Assembly: GCA_035079385.1 (NCBI GenBank)
Contig: JAVHKY010000030.1
Location: 1,488,001-1,552,000, forward strand
From: Aspidiotus rigidus
Lineage: Eukaryota > Arthropoda > Insecta > Hemiptera > Diaspididae
Length of the DNA stretch: 64,000 bases
Reading direction: 5' to 3'
Part shown: positions 11,091 to 22,115 of the stretch, in pieces
How the letters are laid out: every line of letters starts with the position of its first letter
How positions within the stretch are numbered: position 1 is the stretch's first letter
Notes under the pieces: generated by a model
Told to the model about the DNA's origin: nothing
The model's input: only the letters and a program-made list of their open reading frames with translations
Databases searched by the model: none
Translations under genes and position numbers: made by a program

Positions 11091-11175
11091 CGTTGCTTCT
11101 TCTTGTGTCCCGCTCTTGAAAATATCTGCCTCTCTCACTCTGTCTCTCCATGTCTTCCTCCTGCTTTTGACTTTC

Positions 11176-12990
11176 ATCCCAAGCCAAGGCTTTGAAAGAG
11201 GGATTTTCTTATTTTTAACACCCCTGTCAACAATTCTGCATTAATAGGAAACAACATCCAAAATCTCAATAAAATTGGTTCCATACAAACGCTCCCTATT
11301 CATACAAAAAAACAGCTCTTCTCCTTTCTAATATAGATAGAAGCGATCAAGCCATACGAAAGTTGTGATACTTTTGCATGGCATTTCGTGAGTCATGGAC
11401 CTAATTCTTCCACGATTTTCATTTTTGAACCTCCCTATAACGATCTTGAAACCCAAACTATCTCTGTCAAGTTTAGAAGAAATCGGTTTGGTAGGAAGCT
11501 ATAGCCTATTCAAGCCCGAATTCCGACTCTTCCCCTTTATTATATCGCGCTTACGAAAGTCGTGATAATATAGATTCTTTGACATATATTCGGTCGCTTG
11601 TCAATAATCGATACATAATTAGTCCATAAACACGATAAAACGGAAATTTATTATCGTATCCTCAAAAATATACATAGGAAAGCCGTGGCCAATATACGTT
11701 TAACTATGAAGCTTTATTAAAACTTTTAGAAGAGGGGATTACTATTTTTTAACCCCCCTATAACGATTTCGACACCTACGCAAATGTCTCTGCCAAGTTT
11801 GGAAGAAATCGGTTCGGTAGGAAGTGAGCCTACATATATTCGCGGCTTATTCTTTAGATTTTGTTTCCACACGGTAAACCGCTGAAAATTATACGTGGCC
11901 GTCGATCAACATTCAATCCGTATTTCCAAGCAATTTCGTCTATTTAGTAAAAGTAGAAAACTTTGATTTACACCAATTAAACATATGTACAGGAATAGGG
12001 ATGAGATAGCAACCAATATACGCCTAATTTTAAAGCTGTATTACAACTTTCCCAACGATGATTTTCTAAATTTTTTTAAAAAAGGTTGACTTCGGAGATT
12101 ATACAATGTTATATACGAAATTTCAACGAAATCGATACATTAGGGGAGGAGGTACCTTCGACGAAAGTTTTGCAGATGTACTTTATAATATAGGAGGATA
12201 GGATAATTGGCCGTAAGGCCTTCGAGTAGCACGAGATATAGGGCCCAAGCTCAATGCGAATCTCAGGTCATCAAAGTATAATAATATCGTTAGATCTCTC
12301 GTCTTCCGTTTGGTCTACAATTTCGGAATATTTCTTTACCACAAAATAAAATCTATCGACGTTCTTCTATACATTTTTTCCCTTCTACAAAGACCCAAAC
12401 TCTTCAAGATACTTCAAGGCCCTCTTCAAAAGTTATGATGTCTATCATTGTTTTGTAATCTCAAATAATCTGCAAAGACGAAGCCTTAGCTCTCTGATGA
12501 CATAATCCATATCGAGAACGAAGTTGAGGATCACAAATTCCATCTATTGATCAATACATGAAAATTTCTATTGCTCGAAATTCAAAAAGCGTTTTCCGAC
12601 AATATTATGAACATCATACCTCTAGAATTTTGGGTACAATACTACTTCAGCTCCGTATCACACGACGGTTAGGAGCGACCGGTGGTGGCCCAAGCAAGTC
12701 TATACCTAAAAATTTTCTCGGCCTACCCGTTAGCCTGTCCCAAAATTTAAATTCAGGACCCTCACTCCCTCAGCTCTTTAGCCCTTTGTAGTCCTCGGCC
12801 TACGTGGCCCTACCTGACAATCCACAGGTCTCAGGTAAGCCTACCTCGGTCAAAACTCCTGGGGCCGCCACTGAAGGTCAGGATATCTAATCAAGTACTC
12901 TCGTCAATGGATGACAGAATTTTATACATCCGATGTTTAAAAACTAAATTCAAGTTTATAGAATTATTTGTCCCCTTTGTATGAGACTGA
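11176..12990. repeat. Dispersed intergenic repeats, no gene
   Basis: A segment with GAAGAAATCGGTTYGGTAGG occurs at about 11470 and 11800 with similar flanks (CCCCTATAACGAT about 60 nt before), so two copies of a repeat of roughly 320 bp are present. The open frame at 12558-12791 has no family features. Nothing else is recognisable. Confidence 0.45.
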
Positions 12991-13020
12991 GACGAAGATA
13001 TACTAAATTTTAGATCTTAC

Positions 13021-13348
13021 CTGCAGTTAATGGATTCATATTATGAGGCAGAAATGCCGCATTGAAGTACATCCTGCTCGCATTTACAGCCGCCATCGAC
13101 ATCTCGTGTTGATGTCCAAAATTCGGTATTGTGGGAGACGTCGCCGATGCGGGTACGGTCGAATTTTGCGGCTGGTGATTCGCCGAATCGGAGGCCGACA
13201 ATCCTAGGATTTCATGAATGGCAAAAGATGCCGCACGCTGAGTCGGCGTGGCGGAAGTTGGCATATTTTCTGGAAGCGCAAAACGCGAACTGGTTTTCAG
13301 ATCTAACGGAGACTTACTCGAAGACTTCTGTACACCTACATCGTTCAT
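13021..13348 (-). CDS. N-terminal exon of a homeobox-type transcription factor (Vsx-like)
   Basis: The exon begins with ATG at 13348 and runs to a strong donor (CTGCAG|GTAAGA) at 13020/13021, giving about 109 residues. Residues 40-48 are FAIHEILGL. This resembles the octapeptide/eh1-like motif FxIxEILGL near the N-terminus of visual-system homeobox proteins (Vsx1/Vsx2, Chx10), a Groucho-type repressor contact. The rest is low-complexity Ser/Thr/Ala/Asn, ending in a Met-, Phe- and Asn-rich stretch. No homeodomain exon is visible at lower coordinates, so the remaining exons must lie beyond a long intron outside the window, or the assignment is wrong. Other eh1 proteins are possible. If correct, the product acts in the nucleus in retina or interneuron specification. 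Confidence 0.5.
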
Positions 13349-14340
13349 AGTCTTAATATTAGCAGAAGCTCGAGTTCCTCTTCCCTCATTTGCGCGGTGA
13401 AATTGTCCATCAATAGGTACTGGATCAAAGGAAAAAGCAAACGCAACTTAAAGTTAGGTTGAATTATTCGACGCGAAGCACTGTATCACTTCATCGCACT
13501 TAACCATATCGAATTTTATCAATCGCTTCGTAAAAAGCTATTCATAACCGACACTAAGCGATTTGTACAAAGTAAAAACATGCTTACGTTCGCACGAAAC
13601 TCGTGTATTGTAGATAGAAAGCATAATAACGACTTATCGTAGGGCTAATTAGCCATGAACTGTTGAAACGACGGTGTGTATGCGGCACTCGATGTAATCT
13701 CAGCAGGTTACAAGTTTTGTTCACGAATAAGGCGGATATTTTGATTCATGTTGTCCGTTCATTGGCTGCGTAAGCCCGACCCATTAGGCGAATTACCCTA
13801 CTCGGAACGTTTAATACGAGTAAATGAGAGAAATGAAATCGTTCTCCATAATTTTCAGAGGAAAAGGAAGTGAGAAGTTGGTATACAGGGTGATTTATAA
13901 AGATGACTGTGATAAACGCGTCTAGCATATGTTCTACTGCTAATTGACGTATGTATTCTGTAGAACTATAGTAGTGTCTACAAATCCAAAATAAATAAAT
14001 AAATAAAATGAGTTAGCTTCGTGCACGTCGTAAGGAATGACATTGGAAATAACATACTAAAAATCCTGTACATAATTATGTTTTGCGAGAGTGGCTTTAC
14101 CCTTTAATGACTAACAGGTTTTTACCTAAATACTTTGTTACATTTTCATGATAAGAGTGATACTTCTCAATTATTTTCAGAACAATATATTGTGAGTCAA
14201 GAATTTAAGACGGCTTCATACTCAGTGTATAAAATCGTCCAAGAGACGCCTGATAGTGCACGGAGAGAAAAAATTAGATGCCATTGCAGAAGTGCACTCC
14301 CCGCTGCCACCTAATTAAATTGCTGTTGCTTGCTTTATCT
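13349..14340. other. Upstream region of the homeobox-type exon
   Basis: No further coding sequence is recognised. This stretch is the 5' side of the minus-strand exon ending at 13348 and would hold its 5' UTR and promoter. No clear TATA box in the right place can be argued. From about 14100 the sequence approaches the foldback repeat. Confidence 0.35.
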
Positions 14341-15410
14341 AGCTTAGACAAATTTTATAACAATTAAGGTCGAACGATGATCAAGAAAATTCCAGGTCCT
14401 AGACAATTCCGCGAAAAGGATGACGTCACAAATGAACGGACGCGGAAGTTTTCTGAAAATGACCCCTCAATAAAAAAAAAGTTCCAAGAACCAGACATAG
14501 ATTTATCGCTACTATTTAGTGTAGACAAATTGTCTCGTATGCGAAGCTACAGTTAGTATACATTTCCGACGAATGTAGCTCGTGCCAAGCCGACGCGTCG
14601 GTATATACTGCCATACTCGGAGTAAGAGTGATGCCGCGGGAGATATTTTCATACTTCTTGAACTTGTAAAATTTTTCGTTTTTGATTTTCCGACTTTGTA
14701 ATATTTTCAACTGTGGGAGACAATCAAAAATGAAAAATTTTACAAGTCCAAGAAGTATGAAAATATTTCAAAGTCCCATGATTTGATTCAAGTCCAACAG
14801 TTGAAAATATTTTAAAGTCCAACACTTGAAAATATTTCCAAGTCCAAGAATTGAAAATGAAAAATTTTACAAGTCCACTTATGAAAATATTTCGAAGTCG
14901 CACGACTTGAAAATAATTCCAAGTCCAAAAATTGAAAATGAAAAATTTTACGAGTCCAAGAAGTATGAAAATATTTTGAAGTTCAACAATTGGAAAACAA
15001 TTCTAAGTCCAACAGTTGAAAATATTTCAAAGTCGCACAATTTGAAAATAATTCCAAATCCAACAGTTGAAAATATTTCAAAGTCCAAGAAATGAAAATG
15101 AAAAATTTTACAATTCCAAGAAGCATGAAAATATTTTCAAGTCCCGGGGCACCACTCTCACTCCGAATATGGCAGTAAATATCGACGCGTCAGTTGGGCA
15201 CAAGCTGCATTCGTCGGAAATGTATACTAAATGTAACTTCGCGTCCCATATAGCGTAACTTAAGATAACGATTAATGACGTCATCCAACTCGATTGCAAA
15301 AATTCTATTCCCTCGGGAAAACTTCACAGAACACAGAAGTTTCCTGAGAATGACCCTCAACAAATGATTGCTTTATCTAGCTCGCACAAATTTTTCTATG
15401 AATTAGAGTT
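14320..15410. repeat. Foldback repeat with 30-bp minisatellite core
   Basis: About 150-190 bp at 14515-14700 is repeated in inverse orientation at about 15110-15265, including GACGCGTC and a segment reading GTGCCATACTCGG-like on one side and CCGAATATGGCA on the other. Between them, 14735-15140 is a tandem array of units of about 30 bp built on AAGTCCAACAGTTGAAAAT with ATTTCA. Outside the inverted repeats are direct repeats: the AAGTTTTCTGAAAATGACC segment (14450) against AAGTTTCCTGAGAATGACC (15335), and GCTTTATCTAGCT at 14334 and 15370. The ORFs here are products of the array. Confidence 0.7.
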
Positions 15411-16150
15411 AAGATCTGCCGGTTTTCGTCAAATGATTTCCTTTGAGGACAAGTCAAATATAATGAAAGATGAGCATGATTTAGGGTGGAGGAAGGCCAG
15501 GAAACAATTAATTTTATTTCACCGAAAATTACCGAAAACAGAATAAACACCGAAAATGGACTTCGCCGCCGAATAAAACCGAAAATTGACTTAAACGTCC
15601 AAAAATTCCCAAAAAGCTGCTGGCAACGCGTAAAATAGCGAGATTTTGCAAAATAGTACAGAAATATTGTGAGTTACAAGAAAAATTGGTCGTTTTTGGG
15701 AGATCTACTAATTTTAAAAGAAATTGAACGCGAAGCTCACATTGCGTTTGGTAGAGCACTCGTTTTGAGGTTTATTGAGATCTCTTAAAACTGAGTATGA
15801 ATGCCTGCAAAAATCATGTTCAGAGACCGGATTTCTCGGCAAAATGCCGAAAAAGTAAAAAATAAATGCCGAAATCGTCGTTTTTGCCGAATTTTAGAAG
15901 GAAAATGTATAATTTTTAGCATTAAATGACTCAAAAAATGCAAAAAAATGGTACTTTTTTCGTATTATTTATGCCCCGGTGTAGCAAAGAAAGGCGCGAG
16001 AAGCCACCGAACGTTACTGGCGGTAATTAATTATAAGAGTACAACCAATGTGCAATTTCGTTCCTTTTTTGTAAAATTTGTGTGCAATTTACATATGCCT
16101 CATTTGTGTGCTAATTACATACCTGTGCAAATTACACGTGTTTGTGTGCA
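15410..16150. other. Intergenic, low-complexity
   Basis: Around 15520-15600 and 15830-15890 the words CCGAAAAT and GCCGAAA recur irregularly. From 16070 to 16160 a GTGCAA/ATTTAC-type short repeat is present. I see no gene. Confidence 0.4.
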
Positions 16151-16605
16151 ATTTACTTTCTCCCGATTTTGATACATCAGATTATAAGAAAGACAATATT
16201 TATGGGATACCCCAAGTTAATAAAAAGGTATTGGGTGAATTTAAAGATGAGATGAATGGAAAAATTTTGGAAGAATTTATTGGACTAGCTTCAAAATTAT
16301 ACTCTAATAAAGTTTTTCAATCAAATGATGATGAAATGAAGAAAGCTAAAGGGGTGAAGAAAAATATTATTAAAAATCAGATAACTCATAATGATTATAA
16401 GATATGTTTAGAAAATAAAATAACTAAGACTATAAAACAGAAGATGATAAGGAGTACAAAACATGAAATTTATACCATTGAACAAAACAAGAGAGGGCTA
16501 AGTTCATTTGATGATAAAAGATGTTTGATTGATGGAGAAACTGATACATTACCTTGGGGGCATTATAAGGTTAATGTGGAAAGAAATAATTTTATTCAGC
16601 ATTAA
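16150..16605 (+). pseudogene. C-terminal fragment of Polinton/Maverick-type DNA polymerase B
   Basis: About 145 codons run without a stop from a FDTSDY segment to the stop at 16605. The block order, with NKKVLGEFKDEMNG, EEFIGLASKLYS, KKAKGVKKNIIK, HNDYKICL, HEIYTIEQNK and LSSFDDKR, is the one I know from the C-terminal tail of the protein-primed DNA polymerase of Polinton/Maverick elements and related virus-like elements of animals. The polymerase domain itself is absent. Codons are extremely AT-rich. No integrase or capsid gene is seen nearby, so this is a relic. Confidence 0.65.
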
Positions 16606-17290
16606 ATTTAAAAAATATTAATAAAAATTGAATTATAGTAAATGAAATCATAAGACCTTTTCAATAAATTCTCTCAATAAGTAACCATCCAAATTGTCAA
16701 GATTTTATAGCACTCATGAATTAAATTAATCCACCACTCGTGTTCCAAATTGATAAAAAAAATAGGGTATGTCTTGAAAATGAAGGAAATAAACGCTTGC
16801 GTTAGACTGCGTCAGAATGAAAAATGAGTATGGAAAAAACATTGAAAATGAAAAAAAAAAAATGTTCTAAAAAGATGGTAAAATTAATGAGTGGAAAAAA
16901 ATATTTTAGGGAGATGAAAATTTTTGATCATGCATCTGAATTTCAATTAATATTGATAAATTTGTATACAAATAAATATAAAATGATTGAAAATTTTTGT
17001 CCAGTATTAGGAGTTGAAATTGGATGAGTGTTGTACAATTGTGAAAAGTAAAATAAGAATTTAGATAATGAAAATACGATAGAGAAGAGATGAGATTGAT
17101 ATTGATACAAAAATGATACAAAAAATTTGAGTAAGAAAAAATAGTGAGAAATGATTAGATTTGCTTTAAAAATAGTAAAATATTCAGAGTTGAAAATTAT
17201 ATGGGTGTTCAGAAAAAAAGTGTTATATCTGGTGTGTTGAAAAAATGGCTTTTTAGTAGAAAAATGAGGTTGGGTCATGAGTATTTAATT
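16606..17290. other. Very AT-rich stretch, no gene recognised
   Basis: Composition resembles that of the preceding polymerase fragment, so it may be flanking sequence of the same old element. The frames at 16824-17278 are low-complexity (Lys/Asn/Ile/Phe) and I do not consider them genes. Confidence 0.35.
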
Positions 17291-17299
17291 TTTTGGAAG

Positions 17300-17572
17300 T
17301 TGAAAAAATGGTTTTGACGCATAGAAAAATGGAGCTGTTGCATAGAAGAAATGAGGCTGTCGCATAAGTGGCGTAGATTTAAAAATGGGTCTTGTGCATG
17401 AGTGACGCAGAGTTGAAAATTGCTCTGGTACATAGAAAAATGAGGCTGGCGCATAGAAAAATGGGGCTGACGTATAGAAAAATGAGTCTGGTGTATGAGT
17501 GGCGCATAGAAAAATGAGGCTGACGCATAGAAAAAAAATGAGGCTGATGTCGCATGAGTGGCGCAGAATGAA
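17300..17572. repeat. Minisatellite of about 20-40 bp units
   Basis: Units contain GCATAGAAAAATGAGGCTG with variants, repeated about ten times, some extended with GCATGAGTGGCGCAGA. It is a tandem array. Confidence 0.65.
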
Positions 17573-17805
17573 TATCTTTATACTACTGGCTTGTAGTAGG
17601 TCTAACCCTTCTGTATACTAGCTTTATCTAGGCTTAGGCTTCCTTGAATTCTCAACACCAAATCCCATACGACTCTTAAGACAGGTTCCCTGCGTTCCTC
17701 TTCTAAATTCGTTAAAGAAGCCGTCGTTTTTTCTATGTTTTATGCTAAAGTACGGAAAACCATCAGCGAGAGTGAATTCAATACCCCCCCCCCTCTCCAA
17801 AAATT
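17573..17805. repeat. Dispersed repeat containing GGTTCCCTGCGTTCC
   Basis: Contains a copy of the dispersed repeat word ACAGGTTCCCTGCGTTCCTC near 17680, also found at 24.66, 25.57, 45.3 (inverse), 48.0 and 55.07 kb. No gene. Confidence 0.5.
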
Positions 17806-19300
17806 AATCTCTCAAAGTTATGAATCCGATTCCCCCAAGATGATATGGTCTTCCAAAAATCCACAAGGAGAATATTCCTATTAGACCTATAGTCTCATTT
17901 ATCTCTTCGGCAAAATACTTGAACTTATGGTTTAAATAATTCACTGACTTCGAATCAAGACATTCTCTTCGTGACTGCAAAGATTTAGTTGATAAGATAT
18001 CTGAATACGTGCCTCCCCCTGACTCCATACCAAGTTCATTTGATATCGCCGGTTTATTTACTAACGTGCCTGTAGCCCCTACTCTTGAATATTAATACAG
18101 GCTAATACCGGTAATTCGACCCAAGCTACTGAGGAATCCCTCCTAAAAGTGTGTCTCTTTCCCAATATTTGTAAATTTCATGATAAAATATACCAATATG
18201 ATGATGGCCTCCCTGTGGGCTCACCTTTAGCCCCATTCATTTCAGAAATATTCATGAATCATTGAGGAAAAGCCTTTTACATCACAGCGCATGCGTACGT
18301 AGTATATTAGGTACTGGCATAGGTACGTGGCTGACGTCTTGTATCTATAGACCAGCTGAGGGATCAAACTGCAGAATTGCCTTCAATTGATCAATTCTCT
18401 GTATCCTTTAATCGGCCACACTTGAGGTCGGTGGTAGAACCATCAATTTTCTTGACCTCTCCATCACTCTAATTGAAGGCAAACATGAATTCAATATTTT
18501 TAGGAAGCCTACCGATACAGACATGCTCCTCATTTTGTCCCTCCTCACATAAGTATGCACCTTCTCTTAGTATGAACCATCGTCTGGTGTCCACCCCCTC
18601 ACTCCTGAAGCCTTCAAAAAAGAAGTGGACTTCATTAGGCTCATAGTGGCAGCCAATCATGCAATCATGTGAAATTGGACATCAATTAAGTAGTACACAA
18701 GAAATTAGTTTCTAAAGCTCTTGATGCCACCACTTCCCATTTAAGAGACACAAATCGGAAGAAAGACAAATGGATACACATTCCTTATCTTGGTAAGCTT
18801 TTCAACATATATCTCGTTTACTGGAAATATTACATCTTCGACCAGCCTTTTACAATGTAAATACCGTCAGGAACCACTTCCCTCATCTCAAGGACCCCAT
18901 CCCTTCTGATGAAAAGTGTGTATTTACAAGATCCAGTGCGATGAATGCCCTTTCTCCACCGATCGAGCCCTAAAAACTCGAATCAAAGAGCTTAAAACTG
19001 CCTTTGAAAAGTACCTATCAACTCTAATTTTGCTGCTCATCTTTCGTCTCTCACATGAGGTGAGCTCTAGAAACAAAAGAATGGTATTGGAGACGGTACA
19101 GATATGAAATATCGAAAGCAGTAAACGAGATCATCCCATCATCATACCTCGCCGATGCGATGCGTTTTTCAAGAAATTGCAAGTTAATGACAATTAATTT
19201 CTGACGAATTTTGTAACTCTCTGTCTAACTGTAACTTGTTCCGCCTGTATGATGATGACTTTTTAGTCGAAAGCGCTCGTGCTTATTATATATATATTTT
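17806..19300 (+). pseudogene. Decayed Penelope-like element, second family
   Basis: The plus strand gives RT pieces in order, in changing frames: a YGLPKIHKEN-like motif near 17850, IPIRPIVSFISSAKYL (17880-17920), SFDIAGLFTNVPV (18030-18075), GLPVGSPLAPFISEIFMNH (18205-18262), a palm motif decayed near 18300-18350, TINFLDLSI (18440-18470) and FRKPTDTDM (18500-18530). The GIY-YIG endonuclease start CVYKIQCDECPF follows at about 18915. The end of this unit (19215-19290) has a conserved 3' tail. Stops and frameshifts make it a pseudogene. Confidence 0.7.
19238..19280 (+). ncRNA. Hammerhead-like tail motif, degenerate
   Basis: CTGTATGATGATGACT, a TTTT loop, AGTC, GAAA and GCGCTC. The GACT/AGTC stem followed by GAAA matches the stem II and core layout of the tail motif in the first element. 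The core CTGAnGA is interrupted by extra bases, so activity is unlikely. Confidence 0.35.
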
Positions 19301-19399
19301 ACAATTACAGAAATTTATACGTTTGACGTTTTACGTCTACGTTAATTTATTTTTTCATCTTAAAAAATATGTCGTAAACTAGACAACAGAATTAAAGCT

Positions 19400-19830
19400 T
19401 TTGGATGGAAGGTGGTGGTATCGAGAGCTCTAGAAATAAGTTTTTTATGGATTATTTTATCGACAGCCAATTTCACATGATTGTTCTCCACTATGAGCTT
19501 TCGATAGTGCAGTGTCTACTTCTTCCTCAAATGCTTCAGGCGTTAGGGGGGTAGACACTAACTGATGGATCTTAGTAAGAAAAGCTGCATGCTTGTGGGA
19601 GTGGGGATCCAGAATAGGTAGGCTTCCTGAAGATTTCAAATATATGTTTTCCTTCCTTTAGGAAGATGGAGAGGTCTAGGAAGTCGATGAATTTACTGCT
19701 GACCACGAGCGTGGATTTTATAGAGGGATATAGAGAGTTGATCACATGAAGAAATCCATTTAGTTGTGCATAGGAGCCTGATGTCCAGAGGCACAGTACG
19801 TCATCTACGTACCTATATAAGCACCTCGCT
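19400..19830 (-). pseudogene. Penelope-like RT fragment in inverse orientation
   Basis: On the minus strand, RYVDDVLCLWTSG (near 19815) is followed by segments meaning SKFIDFLDLSI and IFEIFRKPTYSGSPL. Then comes a region ending LVSTPLTPEAFEEEVDTALSK (19500-19570). Here the palm YVDD is intact, unlike the other copies. The fragment is short and frameshifted, so it is not functional. Together with the plus-strand tail at 19.86-20.0 kb it may form part of another element with inverted pieces. Confidence 0.65.
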
Positions 19831-19859
19831 GATATCGTTTACGAAAAATTGCAAGTTTA

Positions 19860-20030
19860 ACTTAGGTGATTGACGTATAAGGGTTGATCACTACCTCCTC
19901 GCCTGTCGATGGTTTATCAACCAAAAGCGCTCGCGCAAATCGTATTATTGTATACGACATTTGTAAACGTATCGCTATATTCATAGGTGGAAATATGCGA
20001 GAGCCACAGATGGACTCAGGCCTGTAGCTA
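19860..20030 (+). repeat. Penelope-type 3' tail remnant
   Basis: Contains CTGTCGATGGTTTATCAACC followed by AAAAGCGCTCGCG (near 19900-19935), a layout similar to the hammerhead-like tail at 19.24 kb (stem GGTT/AACC, then A-rich core and GCGCTC). No coding sequence. Confidence 0.4.
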
Positions 20031-20059
20031 AGATGGGCTGAGCTTCTCCTAGTGAACTA

Positions 20060-20345
20060 AATCGACCAAAAATTTACTTCTTTCTAAGCCTTAATCGAAA
20101 TCGCGTCGATATATTGTTGAAATCGACCTCGCGTCGACGTCGATTCATTCGCAACCTACCGCAAATTTTTTGTCGACCTGAAATCGACTCCTCTGATGTT
20201 GCGCGATTTGAAGTCGATTTGTAGTTTGCTTGTAATGGTGCACTAGTAGACTTCAAATCGATCTCGTATGTCGATTGAAAGTCGACTTCCGGTTGGCCTA
20301 TCTAAACTTTTTTCTCGACCTGAAATCGACTGCTCTGTTGAGTAC
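20060..20345. repeat. Repeats of a TCGAC-rich word
   Basis: The word GACCTGAAATCGACT and its inverse AAGTCGATTT occur at least six times in direct and inverted orientation, for example near 20176, 20210, 20262 and 20322. It is a decayed repeat with foldback character. Confidence 0.5.
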
Positions 20346-20632
20346 GTTTATTTTTCCGATATAGTAAAACGAGATTTCCAATATACGTACGTCATTTTGA
20401 ACATTTGTTCTACGTAAACTCATACCAATTTTTTTCTATTTTTCTTCGCATTATTCTACGCTGATGTGGCAACTTTTCAACGAACAGACGAAATTGAAAA
20501 CACAGCTGGCGTAGGTATGCTACTTTCTTTCTTGTACACATTGACGTATATTTATTTGGGTTATAGCGAAATATGCAAATGAATACCGGTAACCCATTAT
20601 GACAAACTCGGAAAAAAAATAACTCCAAAATT

Positions 20633-20679
20633 ACATTTACCTCAGTCACAAATTGAAAATTTGTGACTGAGGTAAATGT
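20633..20679. repeat. Perfect 22-bp inverted repeat, 3-nt loop
   Basis: The arm at 20633-20654 (ACATTTACCTCAGTCACA followed by AATT) is exactly reverse-complementary to 20658-20679, with GAA between. The frame at 20410-20688 on the minus strand runs through it and is not a gene. Confidence 0.75.
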
Positions 20680-22110
20680 TTTTAACAATTAAAATCTTCT
20701 ATTCACAATATATATTTCGTTATAGTTCTAAATTTCAGTCATTATACTTCAACGTAACAGAAAGAAAACTGCTCAAGTTACTTTTTCAAGGACACGTCTC
20801 TTTTTCAGTTCACATGTGTTTCAAAATAAGTTCTTCGAATTAGACACTTTATCGAATCTACACACATTGAATTAAATATTCGAATTTCGATTGATGGATG
20901 ATCATCAAGTTTTATTTTCTTGATTTTTCTTTAAAATATATCGCACCGATCATTCTCAAATCAGACAATCCATAATTTCCAAAATTTAACGATATAGTTT
21001 AATCGAATTTCTCAATCAAAAAAGAATATTTATTCGTGGTTAAAAAACAAATTATAAATAAGAGATTGGAACTATGTGATTAATAGTGGCAATCTTTTAT
21101 TTTTAATCCAATTTCTCTTCCGCTCTGTCAAAAGTAATCGTTTTTAAGAAGGAAAAACTTATTTGGGAAGAATACCCGCCGTTTTTTCGGTAAATTTCTG
21201 GTTCAAAGAGGGCCCGATCTCTGATTATGGTTCAGGGATTTGAAAAGTTCCAACAATCGGACAAAATATATATCAGAGAAGACTGTAGAAAATTTCAATT
21301 TTTGAACTCTTTAGCAATGTATATGTATTAAGAATTGGACTTCCAAAAATCTCGACCTTCGATATATATACACAGGGTAAGGCCAAAAGATATTATACCA
21401 GTCAGTGGCGTCACTTAATGGGTGGTTGATTCGGTAATTTTTGCAACCGCCCCCCCCCCCCCAAAAAAAAAAAAAAACTAAAATTTACTTCCTCACCCCC
21501 AAAAAAACCACAGCTAGTAAATGAAATACTTAATGAAGTATACATTTATTCGTGTAGAGAATATATTATCAAAATAAAAAACTGGCTTTGCTCGCACTAT
21601 AGGTGAAAATCTAGGATTTTTAAAATACGCACCTTTTCCCCCAGATCCTTTTTTATGCTTCATCAAGTGCCCATGAATATTTTTACTACAAAACAATTTC
21701 AATCAATTTTCATCACGTTAAAATGAGTTTCTGAGCCTCTTTGATTCTTCAAGCACAGATGACTGGTAGAAATTCAGTTGAAAAAAACTGCACTGTCCCA
21801 AGATTTTATTTTAGAACTTGAAAAACGAGAAAAATTACGAACAGAAAACTCTTCCTACCAAAAATATTAATTATTTAGGTAGCAGTCAAGGGGGACGGTT
21901 TTTTTCTTCTTTTTTTGATGTTCGAATAGCGAAAAGTTGTGGGATTTCTGCATCTGAAATCATCTTTCAAATCCGCTATTATTCACAAGGTATGGAGTTT
22001 AAGATGAAAGATGGTCAGTCATAAATTTTACAGTAAAAACTGAGAACTTGCCGCAGTAAATTCATTTTTCGCCCAGAACTTGTTTTTATTTCATTTGTAT
22101 TAATGCGGCA
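20680..22110. other. Intergenic, no gene recognised
   Basis: AT-rich sequence with a C-run/A-run simple repeat at about 21446-21478. The short frames at 21514-22024 show no family features. Confidence 0.4.
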
Positions 22111-22115
22111 TACGA

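Larger units (their letters stand above)
9346..11175 (+). pseudogene. LINE fragment, tandem copy B with insertions
   Basis: This is the same order of segments as copy A, for example the CTGCAGAAGATCA block at 9524 against 7935 and QSSPTLTLC near 9760. Near its 3' end it is interrupted by two hairpin-forming insertions (10743-10951 and 10987-11078) that copy A lacks, after which the LINE sequence resumes to about 11165. Copy A therefore shows the empty-site state of both insertions. Confidence 0.7.

Noticed and set aside
14516..15299. Several frames of 60-90 codons rich in Lys, Asn and Ser-Pro
   Set aside because: They are translations of the 30-bp minisatellite and its inverted flanks.
16824..17278. 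Lys- and Phe-rich frames on both strands
   Set aside because: They are composition effects of AT-rich DNA; no motif or splice signal supports them.
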